Origin: Robiginitomaculum sp.
GTDB taxonomy: Bacteria > Pseudomonadota > Alphaproteobacteria > Caulobacterales > Maricaulaceae
NCBI GenBank assembly: GCA_021647375.1
Contig: JAKIUV010000025.1
Location: 1 to 29,744 of the forward strand
Length of the DNA stretch: 29,744 nucleotides
Direction of reading: 5' to 3'
In this document: positions 1 to 7,088 of the stretch, piece by piece
Layout: the number at the start of each line of letters is the position of its first letter
How positions within the stretch are numbered: the first letter of the stretch is position 1
Program-made: the position numbers and the translations under genes
Notes under the pieces: generated by a model
Told to the model about the DNA's origin: nothing
The model's input: the letters and a program-made list of their open reading frames with translations, nothing else
The model's database searches: none

Positions 1-16
1 ACGGTTTTGTGAGCGC

Positions 17-661
17 ATGTTGGCACGGCAGTCGCGGGACTTACGCATTAAGGCTAGAGAAAACCTCAATATGCGCATCAAGGCCTGGGTGTTGCAAAGC
101 CCCCAACGCATTGCCTTTGTGCGCCGGATTATCGGCGAGCGGGCTATCAAGCGCTGGCGCAAAAACCGTTTGGCGGACTATGCGCTGACAAGACATTTCG
201 GCGATTGGAAGCGGAAATTTCCAAATGGTTTTGCTGGGGTTCAACAAGAGCAAAGCCGCAAGCCTGCGGTAAAGTCTACACCCCGCACTTATAATTGGAA
301 GCCCTTCGCCCTCGTCAAAATAGTCAATGTCGAGCGGTTTTTATATGGACGGGTGCGGCCTGATCCAGAGCAGGAACAAAGCCGCGCCGCCTATCTAAAG
401 CTTTGGGGTGTGGATATTAGTGATAAATATAAAAGCGGAACACTGCGCAGCAAGCGCACCGCAAAACCCGTAAACTTCACCCTCGATGAATTGACACCAG
501 AGGCCGCAAAAGGTGTGCCGCAAGACGCAAAAAACCAAGGCAAAGTAAAACCGAAAAAAGCGAGCGCAATCCAACCACACTCTCCGCCAAGAGAGCCGTT
601 CGAACCGGAAAAATTAACAATGGAAAATGTTACGGTGAAGTTGGAACACAAACCACCCTAA
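17..661 (+). CDS. hypothetical basic protein, probably 5'-truncated by the window edge
   Basis: I do not recognise this protein. The frame is already open at the window edge (it reads R-F-C-E-R before the first Met), and there is no convincing ribosome binding site before the ATG at 17, so the true start may lie outside the window. The visible 214 residues are strongly basic in the first 75 (many Arg/Lys, including RIKAW and KRWRKNR), then contain a more ordered stretch around 95-140 (VKIVNVERFLYGRVRPDP, LKLWGVDISDKYK). The tail from about 150 is Pro/Lys/Glu-rich and looks disordered. No signal peptide or membrane segment is visible. It converges with the protease gene ending at 822. Its coding character is supported by length and codon use only. 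Confidence 0.55.
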   Translation: MLARQSRDLRIKARENLNMRIKAWVLQSPQRIAFVRRIIGERAIKRWRKNRLADYALTRHFGDWKRKFPNGFAGVQQEQSRKPAVKSTPRTYNWKPFALVKIVNVERFLYGRVRPDPEQEQSRAAYLKLWGVDISDKYKSGTLRSKRTAKPVNFTLDELTPEAAKGVPQDAKNQGKVKPKKASAIQPHSPPREPFEPEKLTMENVTVKLEHKPP

Positions 662-821
662 CATAAAACATCGGCCTACATTTTTAAACCACTTTGCTAA
701 AAGCATTACGAAAAATAGTGTAAGGAATGCGGCACCCAACATTATACTCAGAATATAATTCTCACCTCATTTATGGCAGGACTATCCCAAATCCATATAC
801 GATGACCCTGCTTTGTCCCCT

Positions 822-2309
822 CTAGCGAACGGCCACAAACACGCTGTTTCTGCCACGTTGTACACTGAGGAACATTGCGCCTTTTTTCTTGGCTATTTGC
901 TTTTTAAAACTAGCTAGGTCGCTTACGTCCTTGTTGTTGACAGCGCGGATAATGTCGCCTTTACGCAGGCCTGCTTCGAAAGCATCCGAGCCTCTACGGA
1001 CACGGGTTACGACAACGCCTTTGTCGCCACCGCGTGGTTCCAAGTCTGCTGGGATGTCTGTGAAAGTGGCTCCGTCGAGAGCATCAAAGCTGGACGGTAG
1101 GGCGTCATTATCGTTGTCGCTTTCTACGGCTGATGTTTCTTCGTCGTCAGGAGCCTTTTCAATACCAATTTTGGTTGAATGTTTTTTGCCGTCGCGCATG
1201 TAGGAAATGCGCGCCCGCTTACCAAGTTCTACGGCGCCGACCGCATTGCGAATATCATTGCTATCTAGGATTTCTTCACCGTTAAATCCGACAATAACAT
1301 CGCCGACCTTAAGCCCCGCTTTCTCGGCTGGACTATCAGCCTCGACCTGGCGCACCAATGCACCATCGCGCGATGCAAGACCCATAGCTTCTTGTAGCTC
1401 AGGTGTAATGTCTTGGATGCCGACGCCAATGCGGCCACGTCTAACCTCCCCGTAAGAGACGAGTTGATCCATAATCCCGCTAATCATATTGGCAGGAATA
1501 GCAAAGCCAATGCCGTTGGAACCGCCAGAGCGGGATAAAATCCGCGAGTTAATCCCAATAAGCTCACCTTTGGAATTGATCAGAGCGCCGCCGGAATTGC
1601 CTTTGTTAATGGCGGCGTCAGTCTGAATGAAATCTTGATATTCTCCCTGAGCGGCACTGGAGCGACCAAGCGCCGAAACAATACCCGTGGTGACGGTCTG
1701 TCCGATACCAAATGCATTGCCGATAGCGATAACATAATCGCCGACCTTAACTTGGTCAGAATTGGCCAAATTAATATCGGTCAAACCGCTTAAATCTATT
1801 TTCAAAAGCGCAATATCCGTTTTTGGGTCAGAACCTACAACTGTTGCCTCGGCGGTGCGGCGGTCGGTCAGGGTGATGGTGATCTCGTCCGCCCCGTCGA
1901 CAACATGGGAGTTCGTCAATATATATCCTTTGCCCGCATCAATAATAACGCCAGAGCCAGCAGAACGCATAGTCCGCTCGTCTTGTGGGTCATCATCATT
2001 ATTGTCTCTTTTGAACGGGTTGGCACGATCCCCGAAAAACCGCTCCATAAATTCATCACTCATCTGACTGCCACCAAATGGGTTGTTTGGTATTTTAACT
2101 TTTGAGGACACGGAAATATTGACAACGGCAGGCGTAGTGCGTTCCAGAAGTGGTGCCAAGGTCAAGACGCCGCGCGCCGGGTCAATTGTCAGGCCTTGGG
2201 TGCTGGTGGCTTTTCCGTTGAATATAGGCCATTTAGTTTGGGCGGTTGCAATCGGTGTTACCAGCATTGACGTAGCTAGGACGGTGGTTAGAAAAATAGA
2301 TTTTTTCAT
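822..2309 (-). CDS. degP: Do/HtrA-family periplasmic serine endoprotease (DegP/DegQ-like)
   Basis: ATP-independent periplasmic protease/chaperone that handles misfolded envelope proteins. I place the start at 2309, where a GGAG ribosome site precedes the ATG. The frame is open a further 47 codons upstream, but that extension is not hydrophobic and would bury the signal peptide. The 495-residue product has a Sec signal peptide (MKKSIFLTTVLATSM..., cleavage near ATA-QT at 23/24). A trypsin-like domain follows with the triad His135 (TNSHVVDG), Asp165 (KTDIALLK) and Ser239 (GNSGGAL). Two PDZ domains lie at about 290-385 (RIGVGIQDITPELQEAMGL) and 400-495. An acidic, Asn/Asp-rich linker (RDNNDDDPQDE, 101-111) sits in the LA-loop region typical of Do proteases. 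Length is normal for the family. DegP versus DegQ/MucD cannot be decided from sequence alone. Confidence 0.95.
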   Translation of the reverse strand: MKKSIFLTTVLATSMLVTPIATAQTKWPIFNGKATSTQGLTIDPARGVLTLAPLLERTTPAVVNISVSSKVKIPNNPFGGSQMSDEFMERFFGDRANPFKRDNNDDDPQDERTMRSAGSGVIIDAGKGYILTNSHVVDGADEITITLTDRRTAEATVVGSDPKTDIALLKIDLSGLTDINLANSDQVKVGDYVIAIGNAFGIGQTVTTGIVSALGRSSAAQGEYQDFIQTDAAINKGNSGGALINSKGELIGINSRILSRSGGSNGIGFAIPANMISGIMDQLVSYGEVRRGRIGVGIQDITPELQEAMGLASRDGALVRQVEADSPAEKAGLKVGDVIVGFNGEEILDSNDIRNAVGAVELGKRARISYMRDGKKHSTKIGIEKAPDDEETSAVESDNDNDALPSSFDALDGATFTDIPADLEPRGGDKGVVVTRVRRGSDAFEAGLRKGDIIRAVNNKDVSDLASFKKQIAKKKGAMFLSVQRGRNSVFVAVR

Positions 2310-2410
2310 AGTTATCTCCAATAGAGCTAATTTGTTTGCGCTAAATGTAATCTTCTCGTGCCTAGCTTCAAGCCTTATGGGCATATTGTTACCAAGATTT
2401 AAGGGCAAAG

Positions 2411-2453
2411 ATTTGTGCCGAAGTGGTGCATTTGTCCCGCAATGGTACAAATG
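2411..2453. promoter_or_regulatory. cluster of three ATTTGTNCC boxes upstream of the HtrA gene
   Basis: ATTTGTGCC at 2411-2419 and ATTTGTCCC at 2430-2438 are direct repeats 19 nt apart. GGTACAAAT at 2444-2452 is the same box inverted. The last two form a dyad, GCATTTGT (2428-2435) and ACAAATGC (2447-2454), with an 11-nt spacer. They lie about 100-145 nt upstream of the protease start, between it and a putative small RNA. A regulator binding site is an inference; I do not recognise the motif. Confidence 0.35.
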
Positions 2454-2490
2454 CCCACCGTAAATGTCCTTTACTGGCGATTATTACACA

Positions 2491-2629
2491 GGTTTCCCCA
2501 ATTAAAACTGGCACGGGTGTTGCAAAGGTAAGGGGGAATGAACTGCTCCCACAGATCATGGTCAACGTTTCCCAGCGAAACCTAGCCACCACACCTAAAG
2601 CCCTTGTGTTCGCACAAGGGCTTTTTTTT
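2491..2629 (+). ncRNA. candidate small RNA ending in a strong intrinsic terminator
   Basis: An intrinsic terminator on the + strand (2597-2629) has no coding region in front of it: the gene to the left runs the other way and the gene to the right starts downstream at 2690. The upstream stretch can fold. GGTGT (2516-2520) can pair with ACACC (2591-2595), GGGA (2534-2537) with TCCC (2547-2550), and GTTTC (2567-2571) with GAAAC (2577-2581). An overlapping open frame (2423-2659) runs straight through the terminator and does not look like a protein. It does not show the SRP RNA tetraloop region, and it is too short for a recognisable 6S or RNase P RNA. The 5' end is arbitrary. An orphan sRNA is my inference. 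Confidence 0.4.
2597..2629 (+). terminator. intrinsic (Rho-independent) terminator
   Basis: Perfect 12-bp stem, AAAGCCCTTGTG (2597-2608) with CACAAGGGCTTT (2613-2624), closed by a stable TTCG loop. A run of eight T (2622-2629) overlaps the end of the stem. It is oriented to end + strand transcription. Confidence 0.85.
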
Positions 2630-2655
2630 GCTATTTCAAAATTGGTTAGAAAGCC

Positions 2656-2683
2656 TTGACCCGTAACGTGACTTGCCTATGTA
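2656..2683 (+). promoter_or_regulatory. putative sigma70 promoter of the acyl-CoA synthetase gene
   Basis: TTGACC (2656-2661), a 16-nt spacer and TATGTA (2678-2683) resemble -35 and -10 boxes. Transcription would then begin at or next to the ATG at 2690. No Shine-Dalgarno sequence precedes that ATG, so the transcript may be leaderless. Confidence 0.4.
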
Positions 2684-2689
2684 TAGTCT

Positions 2690-4495
2690 ATGAATTTAAT
2701 TGCAAAAATTATCCAAGAAGTAAAATTTGTCCGCACGATGAAGCGGATGTTAGCGGCGGTAGAGGATGTGGATTCTGCTTCAAGCAATTTAGTGCCCGAC
2801 GATATTGAACGCGTTGTTGATACTTACCCTGACAACATAGCTTTCCTCGACGACGACCAAGAGTGGACATACCGCGAATTTGACGATTATGCCAACCGGG
2901 TCGCCAACTGGGCTTTGACCGAGGGCGGCAAACGCGGCGATACCGTGGCATTTTTTGCCCGTAACCGTATTGAATATGTCGCCGTCTGGTACGGACTTAC
3001 CAAAATCGGTATGATTCCGGCACTAATTAATTATCAGTTACGCGCTGCACCTTTGGCACATTGTGTCACCATATCCCATGCAAAATTAGCGGTCGTTGAC
3101 CATGAATTAATGGATGCTTGGGAGAGCGCGAAGGATAATTTACCCGATGGCTTGTTGGCATTTTGCGCATTCGGAAAAACCAAGGCTAAATCTAAAAGCC
3201 TGCCAAGCTTTGATCAAGCGATCGCCGAGCAATCCAGTACGCGACCGAGCCGCAATATCCGCACCGGTATAGTGGCGGGCGATATCTTTATGAAGATGTT
3301 TACCTCTGGCACAACCGGCATGCCCAAAGCCGCCAAAATGACCCACACTCGCGGGCAATATTATCTGCGTGGTTTTGTCGTTGCTTCGGGAGCAAAATCC
3401 TCTGACCGGGTGATGATGGTTCTGCCTATGTATCACGGGACAGGCGGCCTTTGCGGTGTAGGGCTGGCACTGACCACTGGCGGCACGGTTATTGTACGGC
3501 CAAAATTCTCTGCGTCGACATTTTGGGACGATGCAGTGCGCTATAAGGCGACTATGTTTATGTATGTGGGCGAATTGTGTCGGTTCTTGCTCAACGCGCC
3601 GGAACATCCGCTAGAGCGCGCCCACACTATGCGCTGTATTGTTGGTAATGGGTTGCGCCCAGAGGTTTGGTCTAAATTCGTCGAGCGGTTCAATATTCCG
3701 AACGTGGTCGAGTTTTACGGTGCCACCGAGGGCAATATTTCCCTGATAAATTTTATGGGTAAAGTCGGCGCTGTTGGTCGTATCCCGGAATATATGCGCG
3801 ATAAATCCAACGGTGATTTGATTAAATTTGATGTGGAAACAAATACCTATCCCCGTGATGAGGACGGCTTTTGTCAGCGCACAGATGTTGGCGAAATCGG
3901 TGAACTTATTGGCGAAATCCGCGAGGGCGAAACCCGGTTTAAATATGAGGGCTATGAAGACAAAAAAGCCAGTGCCAAGAAAATCATCGCCGATGTTTTT
4001 AAAAAAGGTGACCGCTGGTTTCACACTGGCGATTTACTGTGGCGCGACAAGGAAGGTTATTATTATTTTGCCGACCGGATTGGCGATACTTTCCGCTGGA
4101 AGGCTGAGAACGTAGCCACGAACGAAGTCGCCGCTGCACTAACTAGCTTTGACGGCGTTAGCCAGGCCAATGTCTACGGCATACCCATACCGGGCTATGA
4201 CGGTAAGGCGGGCATGGCCTCCATGGTTGCGGATGTGGGTGTGGATTTGGATGCACTTTACAAGCATGTTGAGAACACCTTGCCGCCCTATGGCCGTCCT
4301 GTTTTCTTGCGTATAACCTCCGAATCCGAGACTACGGGTACGTTTAAATATAAGAAAACCGATTTGGTTAAAGACGGCTTCGACCCTGGTAAAATCAAAG
4401 ACGATCTCTATATGGCCCATCCAGACGAAAAGAAATATGTGCGGCTTGATGCGGATGTTTTCAAGCAAATCGGCGCAGGCAAGTTCAGGTTTTAA
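2690..4495 (+). CDS. long/very-long-chain acyl-CoA synthetase, FATP-type (FadD6-like)
   Basis: Adenylate-forming enzyme that activates long-chain fatty acids to acyl-CoA with ATP and CoA. The 601-residue length fits the FATP/SLC27-like branch. The P-loop is TSGTTGMPKAA at 205-215, and EFYGATEGN at 341-349 is the acid-binding/ATP motif. FHTGD at 444-448 contacts the ribose. DRIGDTFRWKAENVAT (462-477) is the FATP signature, which separates it from classical FadD. No clear transmembrane helix is seen, although the N-terminal 20 residues are amphipathic. The ATG at 2690 has no ribosome site and follows a promoter-like sequence closely; an internal Met at 2738 is an alternative start. It leads a run of co-directional genes (DUF924, DJ-1-like, esterase), the next starting 6 nt after its stop. 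Confidence 0.9.
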   Translation: MNLIAKIIQEVKFVRTMKRMLAAVEDVDSASSNLVPDDIERVVDTYPDNIAFLDDDQEWTYREFDDYANRVANWALTEGGKRGDTVAFFARNRIEYVAVWYGLTKIGMIPALINYQLRAAPLAHCVTISHAKLAVVDHELMDAWESAKDNLPDGLLAFCAFGKTKAKSKSLPSFDQAIAEQSSTRPSRNIRTGIVAGDIFMKMFTSGTTGMPKAAKMTHTRGQYYLRGFVVASGAKSSDRVMMVLPMYHGTGGLCGVGLALTTGGTVIVRPKFSASTFWDDAVRYKATMFMYVGELCRFLLNAPEHPLERAHTMRCIVGNGLRPEVWSKFVERFNIPNVVEFYGATEGNISLINFMGKVGAVGRIPEYMRDKSNGDLIKFDVETNTYPRDEDGFCQRTDVGEIGELIGEIREGETRFKYEGYEDKKASAKKIIADVFKKGDRWFHTGDLLWRDKEGYYYFADRIGDTFRWKAENVATNEVAAALTSFDGVSQANVYGIPIPGYDGKAGMASMVADVGVDLDALYKHVENTLPPYGRPVFLRITSESETTGTFKYKKTDLVKDGFDPGKIKDDLYMAHPDEKKYVRLDADVFKQIGAGKFRF

Positions 4496-4501
4496 TGGTG
4501 T

Positions 4502-5062
4502 ATGATGGTTTTGGCAAAGGACATACTTGATTTCTGGTTTGAACAAGCCGGGCCTACGAAATGGTATGCCAAATCCGATGCCTTTGATGCAGATATTCGC
4601 ACAAAATTCGAAAATATTTCTGTAGATGCGGCTGCAAGAATTAAACGTACCGGCGAACATAATTGGCAAGAAAACCCCGATACGGCATTGGCCCTGATCA
4701 TTGCTCTCGACCAATTTCCCCGTAATATGTATAGGGATAATAAAGGCGCATTCGCATGGGACGCTTACGGTCTGGCTTGCGCCCAAAATGCGGTCGCACA
4801 AGGCCATGATTTAAAAACCGGACAAGACAGACGGGCGTTTTTCTATATGCCCTATATGCATTCCGAAGACTTGGCCGTGCAGGACGAATGCGTGCGTCTC
4901 ATGGATATGCGGCTCGACAGCGAGAGCAGTTTATTTCATGCTAAAGCTCACAGAGAACTAATAGTCGACTTTGGCCGCTTCCCCCACCGCAACGAAATTT
5001 TGGGACGCGACAGTACAGATGCCGAGAGAGAATTTTTAGCACAAGGAGGTTATACACCGTGA
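4502..5062 (+). CDS. DUF924 family protein
   Basis: Matches the conserved bacterial DUF924 family (alpha-helical, TPR-like; biochemical function unknown). Hallmarks in order: an N-terminal ILDFWFEQ segment (8-15), then DQFPRNMYRD around 70, FFYMPYMHSEDL around 113, and a C-terminal HRELIVDFGRFPHRN followed by GRDST and FLAQGGY. The full 186 residues are the normal family length. Two Met codons lie in tandem at 4502 and 4505. Its stop overlaps the next GTG start by 4 nt (GTGA), and it begins 6 nt after the acyl-CoA synthetase stop, so translational coupling is likely. No signal peptide or membrane helix is seen, so it is probably cytoplasmic. Confidence 0.88.
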   Translation: MMVLAKDILDFWFEQAGPTKWYAKSDAFDADIRTKFENISVDAAARIKRTGEHNWQENPDTALALIIALDQFPRNMYRDNKGAFAWDAYGLACAQNAVAQGHDLKTGQDRRAFFYMPYMHSEDLAVQDECVRLMDMRLDSESSLFHAKAHRELIVDFGRFPHRNEILGRDSTDAEREFLAQGGYTP

Positions 5063-5676
5063 TACATATAGGCATTTTCATATTTGACGGGGTGGAGGAA
5101 CTTGACTTTGTTGGGCCTTACGAAGTTTTTACTATGATCAATGAAGTTTGTAACTATCAGGGTAAGCCAGACGGCGTAGATGTGCGGTTAATATCGCAAG
5201 ATGGCAAGCAAGTGACCTGCACTAAAAAGATGCGTGTATTAACTGATGGCGCTATATCTGACACAATAGATTGGGATGTTATCCTTATGCCAGGCGGTGA
5301 GGGAACAAGACCATTGTTAGATAATGAAGCCGTACTCAAATGGCTACAATTGCAAGCGAAAAATGCAAAATGGGTCACTAGTGTTTGCACTGGATCCATG
5401 GTGCTGGCAAAAGCAGGTTTGACGACAGGTAAAAAGATTACTACGCATCATTTAAATTTTGAAAAATTCAGACAACGCGAATTACCTGGAGAGCTTGTCT
5501 CGGGTGTGCGGTATGTATGCGATGGAAACCTTATAACGGCAGCAGGTGTTTCTGCCGGCATTGATATGGCGCTTTGGCTCACTGGACAAATGTTTTCGCC
5601 GACTATGGCGCGATCGGTTCAAAGTGCCATGCAATATGACCCGGATCCCCCTTATGCGAATTTAAAGGAAAACTAA
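5059..5676 (+). CDS. DJ-1/PfpI family protein, isonitrile-hydratase-like
   Basis: Class I glutamine-amidotransferase-like fold, DJ-1/PfpI superfamily, 205 residues. The nucleophile elbow is SVCTGSMVLAKAG with Cys110. The acidic residue expected near position 17 is Asp16 in EELDFVGPYEVF, which is the arrangement of isonitrile hydratase (isonitrile to N-formamide) rather than of DJ-1 deglycases, which use Glu. A following His is present in THHLNF. It starts with GTG at 5059, chosen because AGGAGG (5043-5048) sits at correct spacing and the start overlaps the DUF924 stop. It ends in TAATG, overlapping the esterase start by one base. Isonitrile hydratase is a family-level inference; the substrate is unknown. 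Confidence 0.85.
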   Translation: MIHIGIFIFDGVEELDFVGPYEVFTMINEVCNYQGKPDGVDVRLISQDGKQVTCTKKMRVLTDGAISDTIDWDVILMPGGEGTRPLLDNEAVLKWLQLQAKNAKWVTSVCTGSMVLAKAGLTTGKKITTHHLNFEKFRQRELPGELVSGVRYVCDGNLITAAGVSAGIDMALWLTGQMFSPTMARSVQSAMQYDPDPPYANLKEN

Positions 5677-6668
5677 TGAGCCTCAAAGAGAGAAAAAGAA
5701 AGCCTTCAAAGAGAAAATTAAAGCTCGAAAACGGTAAACTGAAGCTGGGCGAAGAGCCGCTCAATCTGGCCGAGGAGTGGAAAGCCCAGCTCGCAAAGAT
5801 AAAGATGAAGCCAGATCAGATCTACACAATTCACAAGAAAATCCGCACCCTGACCAATAATTTCGATATGCCGGGGCCGGACATGCGCGATGTCTTGGAC
5901 TTTGATGTCCACCACGAAAAATTTCCGGTGCCGGTACGACTTTATGTGCCCAAGGGCGCATCGCGCGGGGCGGGACCGACTTTGGTATATTTGCACGGCG
6001 GCGGCTTTGTTACCTGTTCTATGGAGTCCCATGAAGGTTTGTGCTTACGCATGGCGGACAGTTCTAAAATGCGGATACTGTCGGTTGATTATAGATTGGC
6101 ACCTCAATACCCGTTTCCAGCGGGGCCTGATGATTGCGAGCATGTACTTAAATGGGCATTGGCGGGCAAAGGTTTGGAACACGGAATTGACCCGAAGCGG
6201 ATCGGGATTGGCGGCGATAGTGCCGGTGGGACGATGTCGGCCTATCTGGCGCAAAAATATCGTGCAGATTTACGCGCGCAAGTCCTGCTCTACCCGCTCA
6301 TGCAAATGGCCGAGATAAAACCGCAAAAACCCGGCCCGCAGGATATGTTGCAGTTGGGTGTGGTGGCGCTGAAATTCGTCCTCAAATATTATGTGGTCGA
6401 TGCAGATGTGCGTTCAACACGGATTTCGCCCCTGTTCGAGAAGAACCTCAAAGGACTACCGCCAGCTTATATCCTGACCTGCGGCCTTGATCCTTTACGT
6501 GCAGAGGGAAAGCTTTATAAAGAATACCTAGAGGACAATGATGTCCCAGTAGACTATGTTCACGAAAAGGCCATGCCCCACGGCTTCCTAAATTTCTCCA
6601 AAGCCTTCCCCAAAGCCAGAACCCTGCCTGTGGACACAGGCAAATTTATGCGCCGGACGATGTCTTAA
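5676..6668 (+). CDS. alpha/beta hydrolase, hormone-sensitive-lipase family esterase
   Basis: Carboxylesterase of the HSL (bacterial family IV) group, 330 residues. HGGG at 107-110 forms the oxyanion hole. The nucleophile is Ser182 in GDSAGG, the acid Asp272 in LDPL, and the base His302 in PHGF. The conserved DYRLAPQYPFPAGPDD segment (138-153) is also present. The first 28 residues are an unusually Lys/Arg-rich tail (KERKRKPSKRKLKLENG) absent from most family members, with no hydrophobic signal, so the protein is probably cytoplasmic. The start overlaps the upstream stop (TAATG). It ends the co-directional set begun by the acyl-CoA synthetase and would be expected to release acids that such a ligase could activate; that link is inference. 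Confidence 0.92.
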   Translation: MSLKERKRKPSKRKLKLENGKLKLGEEPLNLAEEWKAQLAKIKMKPDQIYTIHKKIRTLTNNFDMPGPDMRDVLDFDVHHEKFPVPVRLYVPKGASRGAGPTLVYLHGGGFVTCSMESHEGLCLRMADSSKMRILSVDYRLAPQYPFPAGPDDCEHVLKWALAGKGLEHGIDPKRIGIGGDSAGGTMSAYLAQKYRADLRAQVLLYPLMQMAEIKPQKPGPQDMLQLGVVALKFVLKYYVVDADVRSTRISPLFEKNLKGLPPAYILTCGLDPLRAEGKLYKEYLEDNDVPVDYVHEKAMPHGFLNFSKAFPKARTLPVDTGKFMRRTMS

Positions 6669-6723
6669 AAGGCAACGACGTAACGACAACACAACCATCA
6701 GGAATTACATACCGTGTCTGACG

Positions 6724-6918
6724 TTAGACACCCTTGAATTTTGGGTGCCGTTTTTCCCGAAGGGCAGAAATACCCTCTTTATAGTCGGCGGACTTGAGCA
6801 AATCGGCGGCTCTGTTTTTACTTTGCACCAGCATTTCTGGCGGCAACGGTTGCGCCCTGATGACATCTGACATTTGCAATTTCAGCGCCGCGATACTGAG
6901 CGGTGCCATGTACGTAAG
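6724..6918 (-). pseudogene. C-terminal remnant of an enoyl-CoA hydratase/isomerase (crotonase) gene
   Basis: The minus-strand frame 6724-6972 encodes only 82 residues. From about residue 19 it reads like the C-terminal end of crotonases: APLSIAALK, then an acidic/Lys helix, then SADYKEGISALREKRHPKF and the usual ending KGV. The catalytic core with the CoA-binding and oxyanion segments is missing. The first 18 residues do not fit the family and run into a palindromic repeat beginning at 6967. I read this as a gene truncated by deletion or repeat insertion. It lies between two fatty acyl-CoA ligase genes, suggesting a former fatty-acid oxidation cluster. Confidence 0.65.
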
Positions 6919-6966
6919 ATCGTTTTTCGCTCCGGACTCATCCCTGTAGCTTATACAATTAAGTGC

Positions 6967-7058
6967 TGCCATCCCGGGCTTACCCCGGGATCTCTTACGT
7001 CAATCCAAGCATAGATGTCCTGGCTCTGCGCCGCAAGAGCGGCTTGGCCAGGATGACA
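6967..7058. repeat. palindromic intergenic repeat with inverted ends
   Basis: Ends TGCCATCC (6967-6974) and GGATGACA (7051-7058) are inverted repeats with one mismatch. Inside are two hairpins: ATCCCGGG (6971-6978) with CCCGGGAT (6984-6991), and TCCTGGC (7018-7024) with GCCAGGA (7047-7053). This matches the style of dispersed, non-coding palindromic repeats common in alphaproteobacteria (CATCCCGGG...GGATGACA). It abuts the truncated crotonase remnant. The remaining intergenic bases up to the ligase stop at 7089 hold nothing I can identify. Confidence 0.7.
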
Positions 7059-7088
7059 ATTATAAGGGTTTTGCCCTAATCCGCCCCC

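Noticed and set aside
2310..2450. A 47-codon N-terminal extension of the HtrA frame
   Set aside because: It lacks a ribosome site, would place the signal peptide internally, and overlaps the ATTTGTNCC boxes. The ATG at 2309 has GGAG at good spacing.
2491..2600. Identity of the candidate RNA as 6S, SRP or tmRNA
   Set aside because: The region lacks the SRP GGAAG/AGCA core and the tmRNA tag and acceptor stem. The paired span is about 80 nt, too short for 6S, so I leave it unnamed.
2423..2659. A 78-codon open frame on the + strand
   Set aside because: It runs through a strong intrinsic terminator and its composition does not resemble a protein.
3140..4024. Long antisense frames inside the FATP-type synthetase
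   Set aside because: They mirror a strongly conserved coding region, and their translations show no motif.
4139..4807. A 222-codon antisense frame across the acyl-CoA synthetase end and DUF924
   Set aside because: It lies wholly opposite two well-supported genes, has no ribosome site and no recognisable domain.
6714..6731. GTGTCT/AGACAC palindrome between the esterase and crotonase remnant
   Set aside because: Only a 6-bp stem without a T-run; too weak to call a terminator or operator.
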